A DNA stretch of 64,000 bases from Chloroflexota bacterium (GCA_019873735.1 JAIOAQ010000010.1:1-64000), one strand, 5' to 3'; shown: positions 9,139 to 17,458, counted from the stretch's first letter. The notes: generated by a model not told the origin, from the letters alone. A program made the numbers and translations.

Positions 9139-10226
9139 TTTTTTCCCTTCCGGCCTTGCGCCGTAGCGCGGTTTTCCTCCAGCCGGGACTGGACAATGCG
9201 GGCAATTGCTTCGGCTGTCAGGGGCGAGTTCTGGAGTAGTTGCAGGAAGTCGGCGCGCGGGATGGTCCGCACTTCTACCTGACCTGTTGGGGCGGCGCGC
9301 ACAGAGGCAATAGACCTGCCGCCCTGGGTTAACTCAACCTCGCCAAAGAATTCACCTGCGCCAAGGTGTGCAACGATTGTTTCGCGCCGCCTGCCTTTGA
9401 TGACGATCTCCACTTCTCCGCGGCCGATCATGAAAAACTCGTCTACATGCTGGCCCTCTGCAAGGATCGTTTGCCCCGCTTCAAATACCTTGCGGGAAGA
9501 GTGCTTTGTCACCTGCAGCATCTGGCGATGGTTGAGAAGCGGCAGACAGTGGGCAACTGCCTCGTCAATAATTTCCCCGTCTGAAAGGATGATCGTGCGG
9601 GACATGCGCTCTGTGATGGACGGGTCATGCGTGACCATCACAATGGTCTTGCCCTGCGATGCAAGTTGCTCAAAGAGGCTGATAATTGCCTCGGCCGAGC
9701 GCGAATCCAGGTTGCCGGTCGGCTCATCGGCCGCAATCAGGGCCGGATTTGTGGCCAGGGCGCGTGCAATTGCAACCTGTTGCTGCTGGCCTGTTGAAAC
9801 GGCCAGCGGGAGTTTATGGGCGAGTTTTTCCAGGCCCACCATGGCCAGCAACTCCATTGCCCGCTTTGGCCGCTCGTCTGTGTCGTAGGTGTTGGTAAAG
9901 TCCATGGGCAGCATGACATTTTCCAGGAGACTCAGCATGGGCAGGAGTTGAAAGAATTGAAAGACAATTCCCAGGTTGCGGCCGCGCCAGAGAGAGCGTT
10001 GACTTTCGGTCATGGCATATACATCCGTGCCGCCAATAATGACCTGCCCAGAGGTGGGGTGGTCAATGCCGGTAATCATATTGAGCAGCGTGGATTTGCC
10101 GGAGCCGGACTTTCCGATTACGGCCACAAACTCCCCCTGGGCAATTTCCAGATCAATGCCCTTCAGCACGGTAAACTCCCCCGCGGCGTTTTTGAACGTC
10201 TTCACCACCTGGCGCATCTCAATCAT
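9135..10226 (-). CDS. ABC ATPase fused to a cyclic-nucleotide-binding domain
   Basis: Residues 1-225 are a LolD/MacB-class ATPase: Walker A GKSGSGKST (38-46), Q-loop Gln90, Walker B LIAADE (163-168) and H-loop His200. The ABC signature reads VSTGQ (143-147) instead of LSGGQ and the next Arg is replaced by Gln, so this nucleotide site may be degenerate. Residues about 240-345 form a cyclic-nucleotide-binding (CAP_ED) domain with the phosphate-cassette-like FGEVELTQGGRSIASV, retaining Glu296 and Arg304. This suggests export gated by cAMP, cGMP or another ligand; the ligand is unproven. The preceding paralogue has a normal signature, so an asymmetric ATPase heterodimer is plausible. The tail is basic (QGRKGKK). 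Confidence 0.88.
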   Translation of the reverse strand: MIEMRQVVKTFKNAAGEFTVLKGIDLEIAQGEFVAVIGKSGSGKSTLLNMITGIDHPTSGQVIIGGTDVYAMTESQRSLWRGRNLGIVFQFFQLLPMLSLLENVMLPMDFTNTYDTDERPKRAMELLAMVGLEKLAHKLPLAVSTGQQQQVAIARALATNPALIAADEPTGNLDSRSAEAIISLFEQLASQGKTIVMVTHDPSITERMSRTIILSDGEIIDEAVAHCLPLLNHRQMLQVTKHSSRKVFEAGQTILAEGQHVDEFFMIGRGEVEIVIKGRRRETIVAHLGAGEFFGEVELTQGGRSIASVRAAPTGQVEVRTIPRADFLQLLQNSPLTAEAIARIVQSRLEENRATAQGRKGKK

Positions 10227-10229
10227 GGC

Positions 10230-10946
10230 TTATATCTCCCGCTTGCCGTTGGGCACAATCTCTCCATCGGCAAGGACCAGGTGACGCGAGAAACGGGGTG
10301 ACAGGCTCTTGTCGTGCGTTACCATGACGATTGTTTTCCCATTTTCACGCAAATGCTCGAACAACTCAAAGATGTGGTCGGCTGTCACCGAATCTAATGA
10401 GCCGGTGGGTTCATCGGCGATCAGGATCGGCGGGTCATTGGCCAGGGCGCGGGCAATGGCCACGCGTTGCTGCTGCCCGCCAGAGATAAAAGCCGGCAGT
10501 TTATTGGCATGTTCTTCCAGTTCTACTAGTGTCAGTAATTCCAGGGCGCGTTCGCGGCTGCGGCGCGGGTGGTACAGGCCGCATAAGTCCATCGGCAGCA
10601 TCACATTTTCAACCAGTGTCAACATGGGCAGCAACTGGAAAGACTGATAGACAATTCCCATTGTCCGCCCGCGCCAGAGCGCCAGGTCATTCTCATTCAG
10701 TGTGTGGACAGAAACATCCTTGCCGTTGGCGCGCACAATGACCTCGCCCCGTGTCAGGTGATCCACGCCGCTAATCATGTTGAGCAATGTGGATTTCCCT
10801 GCCCCCGATTTGCCCACAATTCCCAAGAACTCGCCGGGCATGACCTGCGCGTCAATTCCTTTGAGCGCGGTGAAGTCCCCCGCCTCGCTGGTATATACTT
10901 TTACCACGCCGCGCAATTCAATGATAGGGAGCACGTCTGTTGCCAT
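10230..10946 (-). CDS. ABC transporter ATP-binding protein, LolD/MacB class
   Basis: A 238-residue ATPase with Walker [10 protein letters not shown], signature [15 protein letters not shown], Walker B ILIADE and the MVTHD switch, all canonical. It is the first gene of the four-gene export operon, three bases before the cNMP-domain ATPase. It is closely related to that protein and probably its duplication partner, and it carries the intact signature motif. An 18-base palindrome lies directly upstream of the start (10950-10967), so operon transcription is probably controlled there. Confidence 0.9.
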   Translation of the reverse strand: MATDVLPIIELRGVVKVYTSEAGDFTALKGIDAQVMPGEFLGIVGKSGAGKSTLLNMISGVDHLTRGEVIVRANGKDVSVHTLNENDLALWRGRTMGIVYQSFQLLPMLTLVENVMLPMDLCGLYHPRRSRERALELLTLVELEEHANKLPAFISGGQQQRVAIARALANDPPILIADEPTGSLDSVTADHIFELFEHLRENGKTIVMVTHDKSLSPRFSRHLVLADGEIVPNGKREI

Positions 10947-10949
10947 AAA

Positions 10950-10967
10950 ATACCGACCGGTTGGTAT
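10950..10967. promoter_or_regulatory. TetR-type operator candidate upstream of the ABC export operon
   Basis: ATACCGACCGGTTGGTAT is an 18-base palindrome with a single mismatched pair, four bases before the ATG of the first ATPase. Motifs of the form ATACCGACCGGTCGGTAT are typical of TetR-family repressor sites. On the minus strand a TAAAAT sequence just upstream could be a -10, which would put the palindrome across the start of transcription. No TetR gene is present in the window, so the regulator would be encoded elsewhere. Confidence 0.55.
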
Positions 10968-11031
10968 GATTTTACCCCCAACAAACTTTTTTTACTCCCC
11001 CCAATGCAAAAGTCTAACTAAACTCTTAACT

Positions 11032-12507
11032 TCACATCACCCGTTCTCGTGACATGTAAAATAGCCAGCGGCCCAAGATTTCCTCAAACAAAGCAACGAT
11101 GAAGATCGGGAAAATTAACCACATCCCGGCAGGCGGGGGGACGATGAGCAACGCGCCGCTCAGGGCGATGCCCGTCAGGATCAATCCAAGCCGCAGCCTG
11201 CGCGTTCCCCGATGGGCCGTGGTCCTGGCTGAGAGCGCCAGCGCCAACTGAATGCCCAGCAGGAGGACGATGCCCCAGCCCGCGTTCTGAAAGGAACTGA
11301 CGTAGAAAGTATTGTTTGCCGGATGCAGGCTTCCCAGGGCGAGAACAGAAGCGGTGAAGAGCCGTCCTAGCAGCAGCGTGCTGACGAAGAACCCCAGCAT
11401 CACTCGCCAGCCATACCAGGCCGGAATGGTCTTAAATCGGTAGACGCGCACCATGCAGTAGACCAGGGCCGCGCCCAGTCCGGCTGTCAGCCAACCGCTG
11501 ATGACGCGCAGGAATTCCGCCTGAGTAAATTGCCAGAAGGCTGTCAATGCCCAGCCGGCGCCGAACAAACCGGTGAAGAGAATTTCGCGGCTCAGCCAGG
11601 AATTGCCCAGGTTTGAGAGTGTCCGCCAGGCATTGCGCGGTGTGCCCAGGTGCAGGAGCGAGGCCAGCAGTCCTAGCCCCAACAGCAGACCGATGGCCAG
11701 CATGGCGGTCAGTGTCAGGCGGGCGGGCAGGTCGGTGCCCTGATAGTCAAACGGCGGGTTGAAAATCAGGCAGATACTTCCAAAAGCCAGGTAAATGAGT
11801 TCAATGCTCCAGAAAGCCCCGACCGCCATCTGTGTCAACAGGCTGAAGGCTACCAGCGGCGCTTCGTCAAATTTACTCTCCTTGCGCGGCGCAATCTCTT
11901 CCCAGTTGGCGATTACGCCCTCTGCAGCAGCCCGTTCCGAGGCTTGGTGGGGGTGGATGAAGATATTGGGCTCGCGCTTGTTCACTTGCCGCATGGGATA
12001 AACTTCTATTCGTCCGCCGGTTTGGGCGAGGAGGGTCTCTTGCCTGTCGTAATCAAGTGCGCGCATGGGGCAGGCGGCTACGCAGGCAGGCGGCTGCCCG
12101 GCCTCCAGGCTGTCCATGCAGAAGTTGCATTTTGTCATGTGACCCGCAGCTGGGTTGTATTGCGGCGCGCCGTATGGGCAGGCCCAATTGCAGTAGCGGC
12201 AGCCGACGCACTTATCAATGTCCAGGATGACCAGCCCGTCATCCCGTTTGGTGTAAGCGTTGACAGGACACACCCCGGCACAAATGGCATGCTCGCAATG
12301 GTTACAGGCCAGCGACAGGTTGTAGGCGAAGACATCCGTCGTCCAGGCATTGCCCTGTTGTTGCCAGGAGCCGCCGGAAATCTCGTAAACCCGCCGCCAG
12401 AGAACGCCGGTGGGCAGGTTGTTCTTGTCTTTGCAGGCCACCTGACAGGCTTTACAGCCCGTGCAGGCGGAGGCGTCAAAAGTGAAGGCGTAGGTCATGG
12501 GCTTCAA
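11032..12507 (-). CDS. Fused DmsB-DmsC: four-cluster ferredoxin subunit joined to membrane anchor
   Basis: Residues 1-150 are the electron-transfer subunit of DMSO-reductase-type enzymes, with sixteen Cys in four groups (15/18/21/25, 68/71/76/80, 100/103/106/110, 127/130/142/146), enough for four [4Fe-4S] clusters. From about residue 215 the protein becomes an eight-helix DmsC-like integral membrane anchor (starting LVAFSLLTQMAVGAFWSIE) that would take electrons from quinol. The two subunits are normally separate genes (dmsB, dmsC), so this is a natural fusion, which is recurrent in some lineages. It lies downstream of the catalytic subunit gene, separated from it by the GxxExxY gene and repeats. 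The acceptor substrate cannot be inferred. Confidence 0.88.
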   Translation of the reverse strand: MKPMTYAFTFDASACTGCKACQVACKDKNNLPTGVLWRRVYEISGGSWQQQGNAWTTDVFAYNLSLACNHCEHAICAGVCPVNAYTKRDDGLVILDIDKCVGCRYCNWACPYGAPQYNPAAGHMTKCNFCMDSLEAGQPPACVAACPMRALDYDRQETLLAQTGGRIEVYPMRQVNKREPNIFIHPHQASERAAAEGVIANWEEIAPRKESKFDEAPLVAFSLLTQMAVGAFWSIELIYLAFGSICLIFNPPFDYQGTDLPARLTLTAMLAIGLLLGLGLLASLLHLGTPRNAWRTLSNLGNSWLSREILFTGLFGAGWALTAFWQFTQAEFLRVISGWLTAGLGAALVYCMVRVYRFKTIPAWYGWRVMLGFFVSTLLLGRLFTASVLALGSLHPANNTFYVSSFQNAGWGIVLLLGIQLALALSARTTAHRGTRRLRLGLILTGIALSGALLIVPPPAGMWLIFPIFIVALFEEILGRWLFYMSRERVM

Positions 12508-12558
12508 ACAGGATGGATAGGGTAGGCAGGATTTTTTGGGGATTCGGAGCGTGGCTGA

Positions 12559-12948
12559 TTATTTGTGAAGTCTTTTGTATTCAATTTTGGGGCGTCCAAA
12601 GTTGATGAGCAGACCAACTTCAATGCCCGTTGCTTTCAGGTAGTTGATGGTTTGCGCGGAATGCTCTGGCGCAAGTGCGGAAACGGCTTTGATCTCGACA
12701 ATCACCTTGTTTTCCACAAACAAATCAGCAAAAAATTGTCCAACGGACTGCCCGCGAAAAATGACCGAAATCGGTTTTTCAACTTCCACAACCAAACCTT
12801 TCGCGCGCAGAGCAATCACCATGGCATTTTTGTACACCGATTCAAGAAAACCGGCGCCTAGTTCTTTGCTGACTTCAAAAGCGGCTTCAAGTATCTTTTC
12901 GGTTATATCAGCATAGAGCAAAGTTTTGCTGGTGGGATATTGGTCCAT
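12559..12948 (-). CDS. GxxExxY protein
   Basis: A 129-residue protein of the GxxExxY family, named for the motif seen here as GFLESVY. Conserved features include FFADLFVENKVIVEIKAVS, which resembles the acidic core of PD-(D/E)XK nuclease folds, and the C-terminal GLLINFGRPKIEYKR. Members of this family are scattered between genes in many bacteria and their function is unknown. It sits between the molybdopterin subunit and the DmsB-DmsC fusion and is bordered by copies of a caggat-type repeat, which suggests it was inserted into a formerly compact dms operon. Confidence 0.85.
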   Translation of the reverse strand: MDQYPTSKTLLYADITEKILEAAFEVSKELGAGFLESVYKNAMVIALRAKGLVVEVEKPISVIFRGQSVGQFFADLFVENKVIVEIKAVSALAPEHSAQTINYLKATGIEVGLLINFGRPKIEYKRLHK

Positions 12949-12969
12949 AGAAACTCCTTTGACAAGATA

Positions 12970-13053
12970 GACAGGATGGGCAGGATAATTTTTATCGTGA
13001 TGGGCAAAATCAACAGGTTTTCCTAAAATATCCTGTTAATCCTGTCCATCATG
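12970..13053. repeat. Inverted repeat, ACAGGAT/ATCCTGT family
   Basis: The left arm starts GACAGGATGGGCAGGATAA (from 12970) and the right arm is TATCCTGTTAATCCTGTC (near 13029-13046). The right arm runs into the 3' end of the molybdopterin subunit gene, whose last residues HDGQD are encoded by repeat sequence. A further fragment with the same caggatgg words lies at about 12511-12535, on the other side of the GxxExxY gene. Confidence 0.65.
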
Positions 13054-15372
13054 TTTCTTGACTTGAACCATAATCGTATGCTGCGCCGTACCGAAGGCGT
13101 AGGGCGTCCATTTTTCGGAGGTCAGCACGTTGATACAGCCGCCGAAATCCACGCCGTTTTCATTTGGAGACCACCACGCGCCCTGGGGAATATCCACCAC
13201 GCCAGGAAGGATTCGCGGGGTGACGCGGGCCGGCAGGACAAGTTCGCCGCGCTCGTTCCAGACGCGGACGAGGTCGCCGTCGCGGATTCCGCGCGCATTG
13301 GCGTCTATCGGGTTGATGAAGACCCGCTGCGGGAAGGCTTCGCCCAGCCAGTCGTTGTTGTCGTGGGTGGAGTGGACTCTATGGAGCGTATGATGCCCTA
13401 TTGCTTGAAGTGGGAATTCTTTTTCACCACAGAGACGCGGAGAGCGCGGAGTTTTTAATATGTTGCTCTGCGAACTCTGCGTCTCTGCGGTAAAGGGGCT
13501 TTCCCATTCCTGGATGTATTTTGGAATCGGCGGCACTTCATCGGGCTTGCCGAAGTCGTATAACTGCTTCGAGAAAATCTCCACTTTGCCGCTGGGGGTG
13601 GGCAGTGGGTGCTTTTCGGGGTCACGGCGGAAGTCTTCAAAGGCGATGGCCGGTTTAGTGACGGGGTTACTCCACGCGCCGAGATTCTTCTCGATAAATT
13701 CATCCAGGGTCGGCAAATCAGGGAAACGGGTTTCTCTCCAGACCGATAGACAATACTCCACCCAGGCTTTTTCATCGCGGCCTTCGGTGTAGGCCTCGCC
13801 GATGCCCAACCGTTCGGCAATTTCGGCGCAAATCTGATAGTCGGATTTGCACTCACCCGGCGGCTCCACCAGCTTGGGCTGGAGAATCACTTCATCCGAG
13901 TATTTCCAGCCGTCCTCAACACCCCAAGTCTCAAATTGGGTGCAGGCGGGCAGGATAATGTCGGCGAAGCGGGCGGTGGGGGTCAGGAAGTTGTCCTGGA
14001 CGACGATGAATTCGACTTTCGACTCGTCGCGCAGGATTTCGGCGGAGCGGTTGACGTTGGCGTGCTGGTTAATCAGGCAGTTGGTGGCGACGGCGTAGAT
14101 GAGTTTGATGTTGGTCTCCAGGCGGGGGACGCCGATCACCCCGTCGGCGGCGGTCATCTCTTTTCCGCGCAGCACAGCCTCGGTCCAGAGAAAGACCGGA
14201 ATGGCCGCTTTGACGGGATTCTCCCCGGTCGGGAAAACCGTCCATTTGCCGCCGCCATCCGGGGCCTGGAGTGCCAATCCGCTGGCCCAGCCGCCCGAAA
14301 TCCCAAAATTGCCGGTGATGGCCGAGAGAACCGCCCCGGCGCGGACAACCTGCTCGCCATAGGCGCGGCGCTGCATTCCGTAGCCCTGGTAGAGCACGGC
14401 GGGCTTGCGGGTGGCGTATTCGCGGGCAATGCGGGCGATGGTGGCCGCCGGGACGGCGGTGATGGCTTCGGCCCATTCGGGGGTTTTGGGTGTACCGTCG
14501 CGCCTACCGAGCAGGTAGTCGGTGTAAGTTTCGTCGCTTTCGTGGCCGGGCGGCATGGAGGCCGCGTCCCAGCCGAGGCAGTAGCGGCGGATGAAGGCTT
14601 CGTCGAGCAGGCCTTCGGTGAGCATGACGTGGGCCATGGCGGTCATCATGGCGGCATCTGTGCCGGGGCGGATGGGAATCCACTCGTCGGCCAGGGCGGC
14701 GGCAGAGAGCGAGTGGCGCGGGTCAATGCAGACGACTTTGGCCCCGTTTTGACGGGCGAGTTTGATGAAGTAGTCGGAGTTGGTGCCGTCGCGCATTTCG
14801 GCGGGGTTCCAGCCCCACATCAGGATGTAGCGGCTGTTGAGCCAGTCCTGGCGCTGATTGCCGGTGACGAGCGTGCCCCAGACGGTGGGCGTGGCGGCGT
14901 TGATGGCGGCCCACGAGTAGGAGTTGTAGATGCCAAGGCAGCCGCCGTAGAGATTCATCAGGCGGCGGGCGGTGTGCGAGCCGTTGAGTTGGTTGTAGGA
15001 GCCGGTTCCGTAGGGGACGAACAGGGCGCTGTTTCCGTAGGTGGCTTTGACGCGCTCGAATTGGGCGGCGACTGTCTCGATGGCTTCGTCCCAAGAGATG
15101 CGCTGGAACTGACCCTCGCCGCGTTTGCCGGTTCTTTTCAGGGGGTAAAGCAGGCGGTCGGGATGGTATTGGCGGCGCAGGTAGGCGCGTCCGCGCGGAC
15201 AGGCGCGCAGTTGCGGGGCGGCGAGGCTGTCGGGGCGGTCATCGGTCTCGAGGCGGACGATGCGTCCGTTTTCGACGTGGGCGATGAGCAGGCAGCGTCC
15301 GCCGCAGTTGTGGGCGGGGCAGCCAACGCGGATTTTTGATGGCGGGTTGCTGGGGGGTGGAGTCGCTTTCAA
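13036..15372 (-). CDS. DMSO-reductase-family molybdopterin oxidoreductase, catalytic subunit
   Basis: A 778-residue molybdopterin enzyme of the DmsA type. The N-terminal [4Fe-4S] site is Cys18, Cys23, Cys27 and Cys58, followed by the molybdopterin core (RYILMWGWNPAEMRDGTN, VVCIDPRHS, GYGMQRRAYGEQVVRAG, ILPACTQFE) and a C-terminal molydopterin-dinucleotide domain (HSTHDNNDW, IRDGDLVRVWNERGE). No twin-arginine signal is present. The start lies four bases after the comM stop, so no hidden signal extends upstream and the subunit may face the cytoplasm. Residues about 628-649 are encoded by an inserted intergenic-type repeat kept in frame. With the fused DmsB-DmsC it would form a quinol-linked reductase of unknown substrate. 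Confidence 0.87.
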   Translation of the reverse strand: MKATPPPSNPPSKIRVGCPAHNCGGRCLLIAHVENGRIVRLETDDRPDSLAAPQLRACPRGRAYLRRQYHPDRLLYPLKRTGKRGEGQFQRISWDEAIETVAAQFERVKATYGNSALFVPYGTGSYNQLNGSHTARRLMNLYGGCLGIYNSYSWAAINAATPTVWGTLVTGNQRQDWLNSRYILMWGWNPAEMRDGTNSDYFIKLARQNGAKVVCIDPRHSLSAAALADEWIPIRPGTDAAMMTAMAHVMLTEGLLDEAFIRRYCLGWDAASMPPGHESDETYTDYLLGRRDGTPKTPEWAEAITAVPAATIARIAREYATRKPAVLYQGYGMQRRAYGEQVVRAGAVLSAITGNFGISGGWASGLALQAPDGGGKWTVFPTGENPVKAAIPVFLWTEAVLRGKEMTAADGVIGVPRLETNIKLIYAVATNCLINQHANVNRSAEILRDESKVEFIVVQDNFLTPTARFADIILPACTQFETWGVEDGWKYSDEVILQPKLVEPPGECKSDYQICAEIAERLGIGEAYTEGRDEKAWVEYCLSVWRETRFPDLPTLDEFIEKNLGAWSNPVTKPAIAFEDFRRDPEKHPLPTPSGKVEIFSKQLYDFGKPDEVPPIPKYIQEWESPFTAETQSSQSNILKTPRSPRLCGEKEFPLQAIGHHTLHRVHSTHDNNDWLGEAFPQRVFINPIDANARGIRDGDLVRVWNERGELVLPARVTPRILPGVVDIPQGAWWSPNENGVDFGGCINVLTSEKWTPYAFGTAQHTIMVQVKKHDGQD
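13426..13491. repeat. Inverted repeat inserted in frame within the molybdopterin subunit gene
   Basis: Two 26-base arms, ACCACAGAGACGCGGAGA... (13426-13451) and ...CTCTGCGTCTCTGCGGT (13466-13491), are imperfect inverted copies around a 14-base loop. The unit is exactly 66 bases (22 codons), so the reading frame is preserved and encodes TAETQSSQ...SPRLCGE inside the protein. The same repeat family appears between genes at 19969-20037. Confidence 0.8.
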
Positions 15373-15375
15373 GTT

Positions 15376-16908
15376 TCAGGCTGTCATTCTGGGTCTATAT
15401 TGCAAGGCCTCGGCCAGGTGCACGGCCCGGATCTGTTCACTGCTGTCCAAATCTGCAATTGTGCGCGCCAGTTTTAAGACACGGTGATAACTGCGCGCGG
15501 TCAGATTCAACTGGCTCATTGCGGTGCGAATCAAAGTGTCTCCGGCATCATCCAGTTTGCAGAACTGCCTGATCTCGGCCAGCCGCATATCGGCGTTGCA
15601 CATGATGGCGGGTGAACGGCTATCTAATTTGGAAAAGCGGGCGTGCTGAATGTCCCGCGCGGCCTGAACGCGCTTGCGAATTGCTTCGCTGCTTTCGCCC
15701 ATGCGGTCGGCGCTCAATTTTTCGTAGTCTACCCGCGGGACCTCGATGTGAATGTCAATACGGTCGAGCATGGGTCCAGAGATGCGTTTCTGGTATTTGG
15801 TCACTGTGGACGGCGCGCACGTGCACGGCTTGACCGGATCGCCAAAATAGCCACACGGACAGGGATTCATGGCCGCCACCAGTTGGAAGTTCGCCAGAAA
15901 GGTGAGTGAACCCTGGGCGCGGCTGATGGTGACAACTTTATCCTCCATAGGCTGGCGCATAACTTCCAGCACGCGGGTGCCGAATTCGGGGAATTCGTCC
16001 AGAAACAGAACGCCGCGATGGGCCAGCGAAATTTCTCCAGGATGCGGCAGGTTGCCGCCGCCTACCAGACCGGCATGGCTGATGGTGTGGTGCGGGGCGC
16101 GAAATGGGCGCTGGCGGATAAGCGGCGTGCCGGGCGGGAGTTGGTCGGCAACGGAATAGATTTTGGTGACCTCTAGAGATTCTTCAATGGACATTTCGGG
16201 CAGGATGCCCGGCAAGGCCCGCGCCAGCAGGGTTTTTCCGGCGCCGGGGCTGCCGATCATTAACACGTTATGCCCTCCGGCCGCAGCCACTTCAAGGGCG
16301 CGTTTCACATGCTCCTGTCCTTTAATTTCAGCAAAGTCGGTTGGCACGAAAAGGGGAGCGGGTTCCTCTGCGGAGGGTTGGAATGGCTCAATTAAACGGC
16401 GGCCGGTCAAATGGTTGTACAGATCCGCCAGTGTCTTGACGGGGATGACTTCCAGGCCGGGAATCAGCGACGCTTCGGCCGCGTCGCTCTCAGAGACAAT
16501 GATCCGTTTAAACCCTTGCGTGCGCGCTGCCGCGGCCATTGGCAGGACGCCGCGCGTGTGGCGTACTGTTCCATCCAGAGATAGTTCGCCTACGATCAAG
16601 GTCTCATCTACGCAATTCGGTGGAAGCAGGTGGCTGTAAATCAGCACGCCGACGGCAATCGGCAGGTCGTACGCTGGTCCTTCCTTGCGGACGGCGGCGG
16701 GCGCTAAGTTGACGACAATGCGAATGCGCGGGTAGGGCAGGCCGGCATTTTTGATGGCTGCCTGAACGCGCTCGCGGCTCTCTTGCACGGCCGCATCGGG
16801 CAGGCCGACAATGGTCATGCCCGGCAATCCCTGACCGGTATCTACCTCGACTTCTACAATGACGCCGTCTAAGCCGATGACGGCGCAGGAAAAGACGCGT
16901 GCCAGCAT
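15376..16908 (-). CDS. comM: ComM/YifB-family Mg-chelatase-like AAA+ ATPase
   Basis: A 510-residue protein of the ComM family, hexameric helicases that help branch migration during natural transformation. The N-terminal ChlI-like domain (GLPDAAVQESRERVQAAIKN) precedes the AAA+ core with Walker A GSPGAGKT, Walker B VLFLDEFPEF, the sensor region AAMNPCPCGYFGD, and a C-terminal Mg-chelatase subdomain with LNLTARSYHRVLKLART. It is full length. The molybdopterin subunit gene starts four bases downstream on the same strand, an unrelated neighbour that may simply share the transcript. Upstream is a strong bidirectional terminator. Confidence 0.93.
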   Translation of the reverse strand: MLARVFSCAVIGLDGVIVEVEVDTGQGLPGMTIVGLPDAAVQESRERVQAAIKNAGLPYPRIRIVVNLAPAAVRKEGPAYDLPIAVGVLIYSHLLPPNCVDETLIVGELSLDGTVRHTRGVLPMAAAARTQGFKRIIVSESDAAEASLIPGLEVIPVKTLADLYNHLTGRRLIEPFQPSAEEPAPLFVPTDFAEIKGQEHVKRALEVAAAGGHNVLMIGSPGAGKTLLARALPGILPEMSIEESLEVTKIYSVADQLPPGTPLIRQRPFRAPHHTISHAGLVGGGNLPHPGEISLAHRGVLFLDEFPEFGTRVLEVMRQPMEDKVVTISRAQGSLTFLANFQLVAAMNPCPCGYFGDPVKPCTCAPSTVTKYQKRISGPMLDRIDIHIEVPRVDYEKLSADRMGESSEAIRKRVQAARDIQHARFSKLDSRSPAIMCNADMRLAEIRQFCKLDDAGDTLIRTAMSQLNLTARSYHRVLKLARTIADLDSSEQIRAVHLAEALQYRPRMTA

Positions 16909-16937
16909 GGGTTGATTCTATCACCGTTCTGAAGGTC

Positions 16938-16972
16938 AAAAAAAACGTGGATTGAACATCCACGTTTTTTTT
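16938..16972. terminator. Bidirectional intrinsic terminator
   Basis: A run of A, stem ACGTGGAT (16945-16952), loop tgaac, stem ATCCACGT (16958-16965) and a run of T. The flanking A and T tracts extend the pairing to about 15 bases and supply a U tract on either strand. It lies just after the stop of the DUF3597 gene and before comM, so its main role is probably to end the DUF3597 transcript. Confidence 0.85.
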
Positions 16973-16993
16973 GTTCGGTAGTGACTGGCGTTG

Positions 16994-17458
16994 CTAGTCC
17001 AGCAATTCTTTGGGAATGTTGCCGCCGTTTTCGGCAATCTTTTTCAAGACGGTCTTGTGAAGCCAGGTATTCATCTTGGCCGAGTCGCTCATCAGTTCCT
17101 CGGGGCAGCCGAGTTCTTTGGCCAACTCGTTTCGGGCTTCGCGGCTGCTATCCAGGCCAAGCAGTTTGAGCAAGTCCACGATGGAGACTTTCCAGTCCAG
17201 GCCAGAGCCAGCGGCAAGGGTCTCCAGTTTCTTGACCACGTCCACTTCTGAGATCGGCTCAACGGCGGGAGCGGCAGGTTTGGATGTTATTTTGGCGTCC
17301 GGCTCAATCTCTACAGGTGCGGAGGTTGAGGCGGGTTTGGCGGGGATGAACGTGCCCGTGATTGGTTTTGGAGGGACCGGCGCGGCGGGTGGAGGGGCGG
17401 GCGCTTCTTTTTTCTTGCCAAGACCAAGTTTATCCAGAATGGCAGAGAAAAGGCTCAT
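16994..17458 (-). CDS. DUF3597 domain protein
   Basis: A 154-residue protein beginning MSLFSAILDKLGLGKKK, followed by an Ala/Pro-rich low-complexity linker (residues 18-70) and a C-terminal helical domain (about 75-154; EVDVVKKLETLAAGSGLDWK, DLLKLLGLDSS, KELGCPEELM) typical of DUF3597, a family of unknown function often compared with LysM-associated proteins. A GGAG-type ribosome binding site precedes the ATG. It is followed by the strong terminator at 16938-16972, so it is probably a single-gene unit. Confidence 0.8.
   Translation of the reverse strand: MSLFSAILDKLGLGKKKEAPAPPPAAPVPPKPITGTFIPAKPASTSAPVEIEPDAKITSKPAAPAVEPISEVDVVKKLETLAAGSGLDWKVSIVDLLKLLGLDSSREARNELAKELGCPEELMSDSAKMNTWLHKTVLKKIAENGGNIPKELLD

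Noticed and set aside
13936-15339. A long plus-strand open frame (467 codons) opposite the molybdopterin subunit gene; similar long frames lie opposite phosphohexomutase (59651-61066) and BMP1 (35549-36685).
   Set aside because: These are Gly/Ala/Val-rich antisense shadows produced by the codon bias of the genes on the other strand; no domain was recognised in them.
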